Below, piece after piece: positions 25,832-34,221 of a stretch of 64,000 nt of DNA (positions are counted from its first letter, which is position 1; every line of letters starts with the position of its first letter). The position numbers and the translations under genes were made by a program. The DNA is taken from positions 146,432-210,431 of the forward strand of contig CAZABP010000003.1 of assembly GCA_964483245.1 (NCBI GenBank). The letters are read 5' to 3'. The DNA is from CAZABP01 sp964483245. GTDB taxonomy: Bacteria > Planctomycetota > UBA1135 > UBA2386. The notes beneath the pieces are model-generated. The model searched no databases and was not told the origin of the DNA. It saw only the letters and a program-made list of their open reading frames with translations.

Positions 25832-27426
25832 GACAGCGACCTCAAGCGACGGCCAGTCAACAACACGGTCAGGGCTGGCGCCAGCACCGCGATCGACAAC
25901 AGCAGCAACGCCATCGCGCCGCCGCGGTCCTCACCGCCGAAGTGCACGATGTTCGACAGGCTGCGCACGACCGTGCCGTTGCCGGACGGCAGCACGACCG
26001 CGACGTCCAGCTCGCGCAGGCCGAGGATGAACACCAGGCACGCTGCCGACCAGGCCGCCGGCAGCAGCAACGGGAACTGCACGCGCCAGAACGCGGCAGT
26101 GCGCCCGCGCCCGCTGAGCCGCGCTGCTTCGCCGAGCTCGCGCGGGATCCGGCGCGCGGCCGCCGCGAGCGTCAGCACGCCGAACGGCAGGAAGCGCGCG
26201 GCGTACGCCGCGACGACGATGCCGGGCGTGTCATAGAAGTCGTAGATCCCCGCGACGAAGTCCGTGTTGAACGTGTGCACGAATCCGATCGCGAGCAGGA
26301 TCGCCGGCACGGCGACCGGGATCGCCGACAGCGGCTCGAGCCACCGGTTGCCGCGCGCGGCGCGTTGCGCGATCGGCAGCGCGACCAGGATCACGACGAC
26401 CATCGCGGCGGCCGCGATGGCGGTCGTGTAGGCGAGATTCCCGCCCGACTCCGTCAGCGCGAGCCGCAGGTTCTCGCGCAACGTCGCGAATGAGATCGGC
26501 CGGTCGACGAACGTCGAGCCCATGCCCCAGCGCGCCATCACGACCACCGGCACGCCGACGCCGGCGCCGAGGTAGACCAACGGCAGCAGCAGTGCCGGCC
26601 AGCGCCAGACTCCGAGCGGGCGGCACGGCAGCGGGCGGAGATCGCCGCGCAGCGTCGTGCGCGCGCGCAGCCGCAGCGCCGCCCACAGCGCGATCCCGAC
26701 GATCGCGATCAGCGGCAGCGCGGCGACGATCGGCGCGGCGAGGTCGCCGTGTTCGATCCCGGTCGCGCGGCGCGTCCAGCGCCCGAACACGCCCTCGGCA
26801 TACGTGTGCCAGGTCTTGCCCTTGACGGTCAGGAACTCCGGCACGCCGTGCTCGGAGATCACGAACACGAACGCCAGCAGCGCCCCGGCTGCGATCTCGG
26901 CGCCGATCAGCACGAGCAGCAACCGTTCGGCGCGCCCGCGGCCGCGGGCGAGCAGTGCCGCCTCGTACATCCGGCCGTCGATCGAGCGCATGCCGCGCGC
27001 GGTCAACACCGCGACGAACGGCGCATACGAGACGCCGAGCAGGAACGCGCAGGACCAGAACCCCGCCATGTCGCCGAGGTCGGCGAACCCCATCGCCACC
27101 AGGATCGGCGGGATCACGAGCGGGGCGACGCCGAGCGGGCCGAGCACGCGCCGGCCCGGCAGGTCGGTCGCTTCGGTCAACCAGGCGTGGCCGAAGCCGA
27201 ACCCGACCGCGATCGCGGTTGCGACCGCGCCCAGCTCGAGCGAGCGCAGCAGCTGGCGGCGGTCGACGTCGTTCGCCAGCAACTCGCGCCACGGCGCGAG
27301 CGAGAATCCGTCCGGTCCGAAGATCGTCTGCGCGAGCATGCTGCCGAGCGGCAGCAGCACGAACAGCACACCGAACAGCGCCGCCAGCAGCAGGGGCAGT
27401 CGTGCGAGCAGGCGGTCGCCGTTCAC
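25828..27426 (-). CDS. ABC transporter permease, fused double domain (iron(III)-type)
   Basis: This 532-residue inner-membrane permease has about twelve hydrophobic segments and two tandem BPD_transp_1-type domains, as in FbpB-type iron importers. EAA-like loops are visible in each half (EAALLARGRGRAERLLLVL near residue 155, and ELGEAARLSGRGRTAAFWRVQFPLLLPA near residue 430). The gene starts at a GTG 5 bases after the stop of the substrate-binding protein gene and ends overlapping the ATPase gene. Topology was judged by eye. Confidence 0.9.
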   Translation of the reverse strand: MNGDRLLARLPLLLAALFGVLFVLLPLGSMLAQTIFGPDGFSLAPWRELLANDVDRRQLLRSLELGAVATAIAVGFGFGHAWLTEATDLPGRRVLGPLGVAPLVIPPILVAMGFADLGDMAGFWSCAFLLGVSYAPFVAVLTARGMRSIDGRMYEAALLARGRGRAERLLLVLIGAEIAAGALLAFVFVISEHGVPEFLTVKGKTWHTYAEGVFGRWTRRATGIEHGDLAAPIVAALPLIAIVGIALWAALRLRARTTLRGDLRPLPCRPLGVWRWPALLLPLVYLGAGVGVPVVVMARWGMGSTFVDRPISFATLRENLRLALTESGGNLAYTTAIAAAAMVVVILVALPIAQRAARGNRWLEPLSAIPVAVPAILLAIGFVHTFNTDFVAGIYDFYDTPGIVVAAYAARFLPFGVLTLAAAARRIPRELGEAARLSGRGRTAAFWRVQFPLLLPAAWSAACLVFILGLRELDVAVVLPSGNGTVVRSLSNIVHFGGEDRGGAMALLLLSIAVLAPALTVLLTGRRLRSLS

Positions 27427-27431
27427 TCAGG

Positions 27432-28439
27432 TCACCCGCCGAAGCGCTTGCTGAAGTCCGCCAGGCAGCGCTCGAGGTCGGCGCCGACGACGTTCGCATC
27501 CCAGCTCATCTCGCGGAACGAGCCGATCGGCAGGATCGACTTCTCCGGCGGGCCCTGCACGCTGGTGCGCACCGGGATCTGTGCCGACCGCGACGCCGCG
27601 AGCATCGCTTCGGTCTGCTCGCTGAGGATCCAGTCGACGACCTTCTTCGCGGCGTCGGGGTGCGGCGCGTTTGCGACGATCGCAACGGAGTTCGGGATCA
27701 ACATCGTCCCGAGCTGCCCGTCCCCCTGGTCGGGGAACACGCAGGCGACCGGGTTCCCTTTCTGCAGCGCGACATGGAAGTCGTCGGTGTCGGTCAGCGC
27801 GAACGCGATCTTGCCGGCCGCCGTCTCGCGCATCGTCGCGCCGTTGCTCTGCAGGAACACGACTTCGTTGTCGAACAGACCTTGCAGCCACTCGCTGAAC
27901 TTCTCTTCACCCATGACGTTGCGCAGCGCCGTGAAGTGGGTCAGCGTCGTGCCGGTCAACGGCCGCGCGATCGCGCAGCGGCCCCGCCACTTCGGATCGC
28001 GGAAGTCCTGGATCGACTTCGGCCATTCGGCGCGGTCCGGCAGCAGTTGCGTGTTGACGATCAGGACCCGCGCGCGCGCGCCGAACCCGGTCCAGCGATG
28101 CTGCGGATCCCGGAAGCGCGGCGGAATGGAGGCGGCGGCCGGCGAGTCGTACGGCGCCAGCAGACCCTTGCGCGCCAGGCTCGCGCTGTGCGCGATCTCG
28201 TTGTTCCAGAACACGTCGCAGCGCGGGCGGCTGGCCTCTTCGGCGATCGCGCTGACGAGGCCGACGGTCTTCTGCGCTTCGGTGTCGTAGCGCGCCTTGA
28301 CCGACAGGCCGAGCGCCTCCTCCATCTTGCCGACCATGAGCTTGGCATGCTCCTCGTCGTGGGCGACGTAGAGCGACACGTCGGCGCTGGAGCCGCAGCC
28401 GGCGAGGAACAGGGAGACGGCGAGGAAGCAACGTTGCAT
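27432..28439 (-). CDS. ABC transporter substrate-binding lipoprotein, iron(III)-type
   Basis: This 335-residue solute-binding lipoprotein has a signal sequence with lipobox LAGC (Cys near 15). It belongs to the family 1 extracellular binding proteins of the FbpA type: VSLYVAHDEEHAKLMVGKMEE at the start, DVFWNNEIAHSASLARKGLLAPYDSP, and a C-terminal HPDAAKKVVDWILSEQTEAMLA block. Tyrosines and acids suitable for ferric iron are present, but the exact ligands cannot be assigned. It is the first gene of the five-gene minus-strand operon with the permease, ATPase, multihaem cytochrome and HEAT lipoprotein. No Fur box was recognised in the 228-base gap to ileS. Confidence 0.87.
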   Translation of the reverse strand: MQRCFLAVSLFLAGCGSSADVSLYVAHDEEHAKLMVGKMEEALGLSVKARYDTEAQKTVGLVSAIAEEASRPRCDVFWNNEIAHSASLARKGLLAPYDSPAAASIPPRFRDPQHRWTGFGARARVLIVNTQLLPDRAEWPKSIQDFRDPKWRGRCAIARPLTGTTLTHFTALRNVMGEEKFSEWLQGLFDNEVVFLQSNGATMRETAAGKIAFALTDTDDFHVALQKGNPVACVFPDQGDGQLGTMLIPNSVAIVANAPHPDAAKKVVDWILSEQTEAMLAASRSAQIPVRTSVQGPPEKSILPIGSFREMSWDANVVGADLERCLADFSKRFGG

Positions 28440-28667
28440 CGGGTTCGGTGGAGGGTGGTGCCGGGACGTGCGGCGAAGACCGGACTATAGGTCGCGGCTC
28501 CCTGCGGGCCGCCGGCAACCGCGCGCGGCGGACGCGAGCGGCGTGCCACGGGTGCTGGTGACGTTGGATGTGGGTCGTCCGCGCCTGGCGTTACCGCAGC
28601 GAAACGACAACGGGCCCGTTTCCGCGCTTGCTCGAGTCACCGCGAGCGCGTTTAGAGTGCAGCCTGG

Positions 28668-31600
28668 ATGACGAAGACGAACGACAAGCCGTATCCGGAC
28701 GTCGGGCCGGCCGACTTTCCGGCCCTGGAGCGGCGCGTGTTGGAGCGCTGGCAGGAGGCTGGCACGTTCCAGCGGTCGATCGACCAGCGGCCTGCCGGCG
28801 CGCGCGGCGGGAACGAGTTCGTGTTCTACGACGGCCCGCCGTTCGCCAATGGGCTGCCGCACTACGGGCATCTGCTGACCGGCTACGTGAAGGACATCGT
28901 GCCGCGCTACCAGACGATGCGCGGGCGGCGCGTCGAGCGGCGCTTCGGCTGGGATTGCCACGGCCTGCCGGCCGAGATGGAGGCGGAGAAGGAGCTCGGG
29001 ATCTCCGGACGTGCCGCGATCGAGCAGTTCGGGATCGAGCGGTTCAACGCGCACTGCCGCGAGTCGGTCATGCGCTACACCGGCGAGTGGCGGCGCTACG
29101 TGACGCGGCAGGCGCGCTGGGTCGACTTCGACCGCGACTACAAGACGATGGATCTCTCCTACATGGAGAGCGTGCTGTGGGCGTTCCAACGCCTGTGGCA
29201 GAAGGGGCTCGTCTACGAAGCGAAGCGGGTCATGCCGTACTCGTGGGGGGCGGAGACGCCGCTCAGCAACTTCGAGATCCGGCTCGACAACAGCTACCGG
29301 CCGAAGCAGGACCCGGCAGTCACGGTCGCGTTCCGGCTGCAGCCGCGGCCGGGGGATCCGGGCCCGCTGGATCTGCTCGCGTGGACGACGACGCCGTGGA
29401 CGCTGCCGTCGAATCTGGCGCTCGCGGTCGGGGCGGAGCTCGAGTACGTGATCCTCGCGCGGGAGCAGCGGCACTACGTGCTCGGCGCGGCGACGGTGGC
29501 GAAGTACGGGAAGGAGCTCGAGGGGTTCGCCGAGGTCGGGCGGCTGCGCGGCGCGGATCTGGTCGGGCGGACGTATGCGCCGCTGTTTCCATACTTCCGC
29601 GGGCATCCGCAGTCGTTCCGCGTGTTGGCGGGGGACTTCGTCGGGGTCGAGGACGGCACCGGCGTCGTGCACATGGCGCCCGGGTTCGGCGAAGACGACC
29701 AGCGCGTCTGCGAAGCAGCCGGGATCGAGCTGGTCTGCCCGGTCGACGACAAGGGCTGCTTCACGGCGGAAGTGTCGGACTACGTCGGCGTGCACGTGTT
29801 CGACGCCAACAAGGCGATCATCCGCCGGCTGCGCGACGAAGGCGTGTTGGTCCAACACGCGACGATCACGCACAACTATCCGCATTGTTGGAGGACCGAC
29901 ACGCCGATCATCTACAAGGCGGTCGGGTCGTGGTACGTGCGGGTCACGGAGTTCCGCGATCGGATGGTGGCGCTGAACCAGAAGATCCGCTGGATCCCCG
30001 AGCACGTCCGCGATGGGCAGTTCGGCAAATGGCTCGAGAATGCGCGCGACTGGTCGATCAGCCGCAACCGGTTCTGGGGCGCGCCGATCCCGATCTGGCG
30101 CAGTGACGATCCGCGCTATCCGCGGATCGACGTCTACGGCTCGATCGCCGAGCTCGAGCGCGACTTCGGCGTGCAGGTCACCGACCTGCACCGGCCGTTC
30201 ATCGACCGGCTGGTGCGCCCGAACCCGGACGATCCGACCGGCAGGAGCACGATGCGACGCGTGCCGGAGGTGCTCGATTGCTGGTTCGAGTCCGGGTCGA
30301 TGCCGTTCGCGCAGGTGCACTACCCGTTCGAGAACAAAGAGTGGTTCGAGCAGCACTTCCCGGCCGACTTCATCGTCGAATACATCGCGCAGACGCGCGG
30401 CTGGTTCTACACGATGGTCGTGCTGGCGACGGCGCTGTTCGACTGCCCGCCGTTCCGCAACTGCATCTGCCACGGCGTCGTGCTCGACGCGGAAGGGCAG
30501 AAGCTCAGCAAGCGCCTGAAGAACTACCCCGACCCGGAGCAGGTGTTCGCGACCTACGGCAGCGATGCGCTGCGCTGGTTCCTGTGCAGCTCGCCGATCC
30601 TGCGCGGGCTCGACCTCGAGATCGAGCGGGATGGGCGCCAGATCGGCGAGGTCGTGCGGCAGGTGCTGAACCCGGTGTGGAACGCGTGGACGTTCTTCAC
30701 GCTGTATGCCAACACGGATGGGGTGCGGGGCCGGTTCGCGACCGGGAGCCAGGTGCTGCTGGATCGCTATGTGCTCGGCAAGACGCGCGAGCTGGTCGAG
30801 CGCGTGACGCGGTCGATGGAGGACTACGACCTCGCCGGTGCGGCGGCGTCGGTGCAGGGATTCCTGGATGTGCTGAACAACTGGTACATCCGGCGCAGCC
30901 GTGCGCGGTTCTGGCGCTCGGGCAGCGATGCCGACAAGCAGGCGGCCTACGACACGCTGTTCACGGTGCTGCACGTGCTGCTGCGCGTCAGCGCGCCCTT
31001 GCTGCCGCTGGTGACCGACGAGATCTGGGTCGGGCTGACCGGTGAACCGAGCGTGCATCTCGCCGACTGGCCGGATGCGCAGGCGCTGCCGGACGAGCGG
31101 GACCTCGTCGCCGCGATGGATCGCGTGCGGGATGTGTGTTCGGTCGGACTCTCGCTGCGCGAGGCGCAGCGACTGCGGATCCGGTTGCCGCTCGCGGCGC
31201 TGACACTGGCCGGACGCGACGTGCGCGCGCTCGAGCCGTACGCGGACCTGATCCGCGACGAGCTGAACGTCAAGGAGTTGCGCTTCGCCGACGAGGTCGG
31301 GGCGTTCGGGCGGTTCGTGCTGCAGGTCGACATGAAGCAGCTCGGACCGCGGCTCGGCGAGCGGATGAAGTCGTTCATGCCGGCGCTGAAGCGTGGTGAA
31401 TGGCGCGTGCGGCCGGACCGGACCGCCGAGATCGCCGGGGTCGAGCTGACACCGGCGGACTACGAGATGCGGCTCGTGCCGAACGAAGGGGTCGCGAGCG
31501 CCGCGCTGCCAGGCAACGACGCCGTCGCCGTCCTCGACGTCGACGTGACGCCGGAGCTGCGCGCCGAAGGGATCGCACGCGACGTCGTTCGGCTCGTGCA

Positions 31601-31820
31601 GCAGGCGCGCAAGGAGGCCGGGCTGCAGATCACCGACCGGATCGAGCTGCGGCTCGAGCTGCCGGTGGAGCTGCGCGACGCGGTCGCGGCGCATGCCGGG
31701 TATCTGCGCGAGCAGGTGCTGGCGACGGCACTCGACTACGGCGCGCCGGCCGGCGGGATGTTCGTGCAGGAGGGGAAGGTCGAAGGGACGCCGCTGCGCG
31801 TCGCGTTGCGGCGCGCGTAG
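28668..31820 (+). CDS. ileS: isoleucine--tRNA ligase
   Basis: This 1050-residue class I aminoacyl-tRNA synthetase charges tRNA-Ile. The HIGH-type motif is PHYGH at 64-68 in the context DGPPFANGLPHYGH. The KMSKS-type motif is KLSKR at 612-616, followed by LKNYPDPE. An editing CP1 domain lies between them (TTPWTLPSNLALAVG region near residue 245). GLPHYGH and KxSKRLKNYPDP resemble the IleS2 (eukaryote-like) class more than the common bacterial IleS1, but class was judged from recalled motifs. Length suits the family. A long open frame on the opposite strand is a GC-driven shadow. Confidence 0.95.
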   Translation: MTKTNDKPYPDVGPADFPALERRVLERWQEAGTFQRSIDQRPAGARGGNEFVFYDGPPFANGLPHYGHLLTGYVKDIVPRYQTMRGRRVERRFGWDCHGLPAEMEAEKELGISGRAAIEQFGIERFNAHCRESVMRYTGEWRRYVTRQARWVDFDRDYKTMDLSYMESVLWAFQRLWQKGLVYEAKRVMPYSWGAETPLSNFEIRLDNSYRPKQDPAVTVAFRLQPRPGDPGPLDLLAWTTTPWTLPSNLALAVGAELEYVILAREQRHYVLGAATVAKYGKELEGFAEVGRLRGADLVGRTYAPLFPYFRGHPQSFRVLAGDFVGVEDGTGVVHMAPGFGEDDQRVCEAAGIELVCPVDDKGCFTAEVSDYVGVHVFDANKAIIRRLRDEGVLVQHATITHNYPHCWRTDTPIIYKAVGSWYVRVTEFRDRMVALNQKIRWIPEHVRDGQFGKWLENARDWSISRNRFWGAPIPIWRSDDPRYPRIDVYGSIAELERDFGVQVTDLHRPFIDRLVRPNPDDPTGRSTMRRVPEVLDCWFESGSMPFAQVHYPFENKEWFEQHFPADFIVEYIAQTRGWFYTMVVLATALFDCPPFRNCICHGVVLDAEGQKLSKRLKNYPDPEQVFATYGSDALRWFLCSSPILRGLDLEIERDGRQIGEVVRQVLNPVWNAWTFFTLYANTDGVRGRFATGSQVLLDRYVLGKTRELVERVTRSMEDYDLAGAAASVQGFLDVLNNWYIRRSRARFWRSGSDADKQAAYDTLFTVLHVLLRVSAPLLPLVTDEIWVGLTGEPSVHLADWPDAQALPDERDLVAAMDRVRDVCSVGLSLREAQRLRIRLPLAALTLAGRDVRALEPYADLIRDELNVKELRFADEVGAFGRFVLQVDMKQLGPRLGERMKSFMPALKRGEWRVRPDRTAEIAGVELTPADYEMRLVPNEGVASAALPGNDAVAVLDVDVTPELRAEGIARDVVRLVQQARKEAGLQITDRIELRLELPVELRDAVAAHAGYLREQVLATALDYGAPAGGMFVQEGKVEGTPLRVALRRA

Positions 31821-31946
31821 CGGGACCACGGCGCCGCGAAACCGACGCCGGCAGGATCGACGGTTCGTGACCGCGCGCGAGCGGCGCGAGGCCGACCGAT
31901 CCGGGCCCCGTCCCACGCTGAGACGAGCGAGTGTTCAGTTGCGCAT

Positions 31947-32022
31947 CGTTTCGGCGCCAGCGCGCATCCCGCGCCGCGCCCGATTCCGGCATCTGCCTAC
32001 AGGACCCCTCGGCGCCGGAACG
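31947..32022. repeat. inverted repeat in the pseudopilin leader
   Basis: The 12-base arms at 31947-31958 (CGTTTCGGCGCC) and 32011-32022 (GGCGCCGGAACG) are complementary at all but one position (a G-T wobble). A 52-base spacer separates them. The element lies in the 218-base gap between ileS and the pseudopilin cluster, ending 16 bases before the first pseudopilin ATG. It could be an operator or a leader stem that covers the translation start region. Nothing else was recognised in this gap. Confidence 0.35.
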
Positions 32023-32038
32023 ATAGCAGCCGCATCCC

Positions 32039-32467
32039 ATGGGTGCGGAACGTGGCTCGGCCCTGTTGGAGCTGATGATCGGCTCCATCCTCGTCTTCAT
32101 GACGTTCCTGTCAGTCACGATCATGATGACCAGCCAGGGCAATCTGCGCCGGACCAGCGAGGAGCAGAGCCTCGCGATGATTGCGTGCCGCAACAACCTG
32201 GAGTCGATCCGCAACGTCCCGCTGAGCGAGCTGCCGGCGCTGCACGAGGTCGGGTTCGACGTACCGGATCTCGCGGGACACCCGGGTGTCCTGCAGCCGC
32301 TGCCCGGCGATGCGGACGGCCTGCCGGGACAGTTCCTGATCTCGGTCGACCAGACGCTCGCAGGCGAAACGATCTACCTCGTGCGGATGGTGGTGAGCTG
32401 GTACGGGATCAGCGGCCGCCAGGAGTTCGAGGTGCGGAGCCTGGTCGCTTCCCGGCGCGGAGTCTGA
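32039..32467 (+). CDS. pseudopilin-like protein (type IV pilin-like N-terminus)
   Basis: This 142-residue protein has a prepilin-like N-terminus: short charged leader, cleavage Gly at residue 6 and mature start SALLELMIGSILVFMTFL with Glu at position 5 of the mature form. A single hydrophobic helix follows, then a soluble region without known motif. It is the first of three adjacent genes with prepilin-like or PilX-like N-termini, probably minor pilins or pseudopilins (GspI/PilV type) of a type II secretion or type IV pilus system. No assembly ATPase or secretin lies in the window. Confidence 0.75.
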   Translation: MGAERGSALLELMIGSILVFMTFLSVTIMMTSQGNLRRTSEEQSLAMIACRNNLESIRNVPLSELPALHEVGFDVPDLAGHPGVLQPLPGDADGLPGQFLISVDQTLAGETIYLVRMVVSWYGISGRQEFEVRSLVASRRGV

Positions 32468-32470
32468 ACC

Positions 32471-33121
32471 ATGCGCAACACCCAACGCGGTATCAGCCTG
32501 GTCGAGATCGCGATGGCGGTGACGCTGCTGGTCGTCCTGCTCGGCTCGATCGCCGGGATCAACCAGATGTTGACGCGCGAGCTGTCCGCGAACGACGCGG
32601 TTGCCTCGGCCACCGAGGTGTGCCGGATCGTCGGCCAGCGGATGACGAACCAGGCGCGGCCCGGCTGCCTGTCGACGTGTCTGACGCAGGCGACCCAGGA
32701 GGACGTCGACGCCGCGTTGGCGGCGCAGATGCTCGATCCGGAGGTCGTCGTCCCGGCACTCGGGGACTGGATCTCGTTCCCGCAGCACGCCAAACGGTCG
32801 ACGCTGCGATTCCGCGCGGCGGACGGCGTGTTGTCGTTGAACGCGACGGCGCTGACGCCGCCGCGGGTGTTCGAGTTCGTGCTCGATGTGAACGAGCTGG
32901 ACAACGACGCGGATGACGACGACGACGGGTTGATCGACGAAGGATCGGTCCGGCTGCGCGAGGACACGACGCTGTTGTACTCGTGCACCGACATCGAGAA
33001 CTGCACGTTCGAGTTGTCCGGGAGCAAGCTGGTGTTCGAGCTCAAGGTGGCGCGGCGCAACGCCGAGGGCCGCGTCTATCGCTCGAACAGCGTGCAAGAG
33101 ATCTACATGCGCAACCGATGA
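32471..33121 (+). CDS. pseudopilin-like protein with acidic calcium-binding-type loop
   Basis: This 216-residue protein carries a prepilin signature at residues 7-20: RG followed by ISLVEIAMAVTLL, with Glu5 of the mature protein. Its soluble part ends with an unusual acidic run, DNDADDDDDGLIDEG (near residue 142), which resembles a Ca-binding DxDxDG loop. Cys pairs at about 65-69 (PGCLSTC) and 176-182 may form disulfides. It starts three bases after the previous gene and overlaps the next by 4 bases. Its likely role is as a minor pilin of the same apparatus. Confidence 0.72.
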   Translation: MRNTQRGISLVEIAMAVTLLVVLLGSIAGINQMLTRELSANDAVASATEVCRIVGQRMTNQARPGCLSTCLTQATQEDVDAALAAQMLDPEVVVPALGDWISFPQHAKRSTLRFRAADGVLSLNATALTPPRVFEFVLDVNELDNDADDDDDGLIDEGSVRLREDTTLLYSCTDIENCTFELSGSKLVFELKVARRNAEGRVYRSNSVQEIYMRNR

Positions 33122-34221
33122 CCCGGGACATGCAAGCGAACGGATGCGGCCACCCACGCGAGCGCGGCTTCGCGATGCTCATCGTGTTGATCGTCGCCGT
33201 GCTTCCGCTCGTGCTGGTGATCGGCACCGCGACGCAGACGATGGTCACGCGGCAGTCGCGGATGACGAGCGAAGTCGCCGACGAACGGGCGCTGGTCGCC
33301 GCCGAATCAGGGATCGACTACGGGATCTACCGCGCCAGCACGCCGCTCGGCCTCGTGACTGGCGACACGTACGCGCGTGATCTGGGCGGCGGGATGGCAT
33401 TCGTACTGACGCCGACCTACCTGCGCAGCGACGGCGCCGACAACGACGGTGACGGTCTGGTCGACGAGGCGGACGAGAACATCTATCAGGTGCTCTGCGC
33501 TGGCAGCTATCGCGGCGTGACGCGCCGGATCGTCGCCTATCTCGGTCCGCAGCCGGCGTTCATGAGCTTCCCGTCCGCGCTCAGCGTCGCTGACAGCGAT
33601 CAGATCCAGGTGCAGGATTCGGCGCTGATCTCCGGCAATGACAAGAACATGGACGGCACCGCCGGCCCGGGTCCGCATCAGCCGGGCATCACGGTCGAAC
33701 CACCGACCACCGTGCCGACCGCGCTGAGCTGGATGGTGCCCGACGACTATGGCCGCATCCAGGGGAGCACCGCCACGCCGAGCGTCGCGGCCGGCACCGA
33801 CCTCGACTGGAACGCGACGCGGCTCGCGATCCAGAACAGCGCCACGCTGATCCTGACCAGCGCTTCGTACCAGAACTATCAGTTCGGCAACGGCCCCGGC
33901 GGGACGTTCAACGTCATCTATCGCAACGGCAACGTGCAGTTCCAAGGCAGCTCGCGCGGCGCCGGGATCCTGTTCGTGACCGGCGATCTGCAACTGCAGA
34001 ACGACTTCCGGTTCGATGGGATCGTGTTCGTCGGTGGGAAGCTGCAGATGCAGGAGAACGCGCGGATCTACGGCGCCGTCGTCTGCAACACGAGCCAGCA
34101 GATCCAGCTGCAGGGGACGGCGAGGATCCAATACAGCACGCAGACGATCCAACTGGCCGGCGCGGCGCTGCCCGGGAAGTACGTGCTGTTCAATGGCTGG
34201 CAGGAGATCTCGCGGCAGTGA
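33118..34221 (+). CDS. PilX-like/GspK-like minor pilus assembly protein
   Basis: This 367-residue protein has an N-terminal RGFAMLIVLIVAVLPLVLVIG segment, as in PilX N-terminal or GspK-type proteins. A helical E-rich stretch follows, then a DNDGDGLVDEADEN motif near residue 106 (thrombospondin-type Ca-binding sequence) similar to that in the preceding gene product. The C-terminal two thirds is beta-rich with Gly/Asn/Gln repeats (NGNVQFQGSS, LQLQNDF, LQMQENA, QIQLQGTA), suggestive of a beta-helix or fibre-like solenoid. Its ATG overlaps the previous stop and its stop overlaps the GTG of the next gene. Confidence 0.7.
   Translation: MTRDMQANGCGHPRERGFAMLIVLIVAVLPLVLVIGTATQTMVTRQSRMTSEVADERALVAAESGIDYGIYRASTPLGLVTGDTYARDLGGGMAFVLTPTYLRSDGADNDGDGLVDEADENIYQVLCAGSYRGVTRRIVAYLGPQPAFMSFPSALSVADSDQIQVQDSALISGNDKNMDGTAGPGPHQPGITVEPPTTVPTALSWMVPDDYGRIQGSTATPSVAAGTDLDWNATRLAIQNSATLILTSASYQNYQFGNGPGGTFNVIYRNGNVQFQGSSRGAGILFVTGDLQLQNDFRFDGIVFVGGKLQMQENARIYGAVVCNTSQQIQLQGTARIQYSTQTIQLAGAALPGKYVLFNGWQEISRQ

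Noticed and set aside
28485..31916. 1143-codon minus-strand frame opposite ileS
   Set aside because: It covers the real ileS gene, is very Arg/Ala-rich and has no domain signature; long antisense frames are expected at this GC content.
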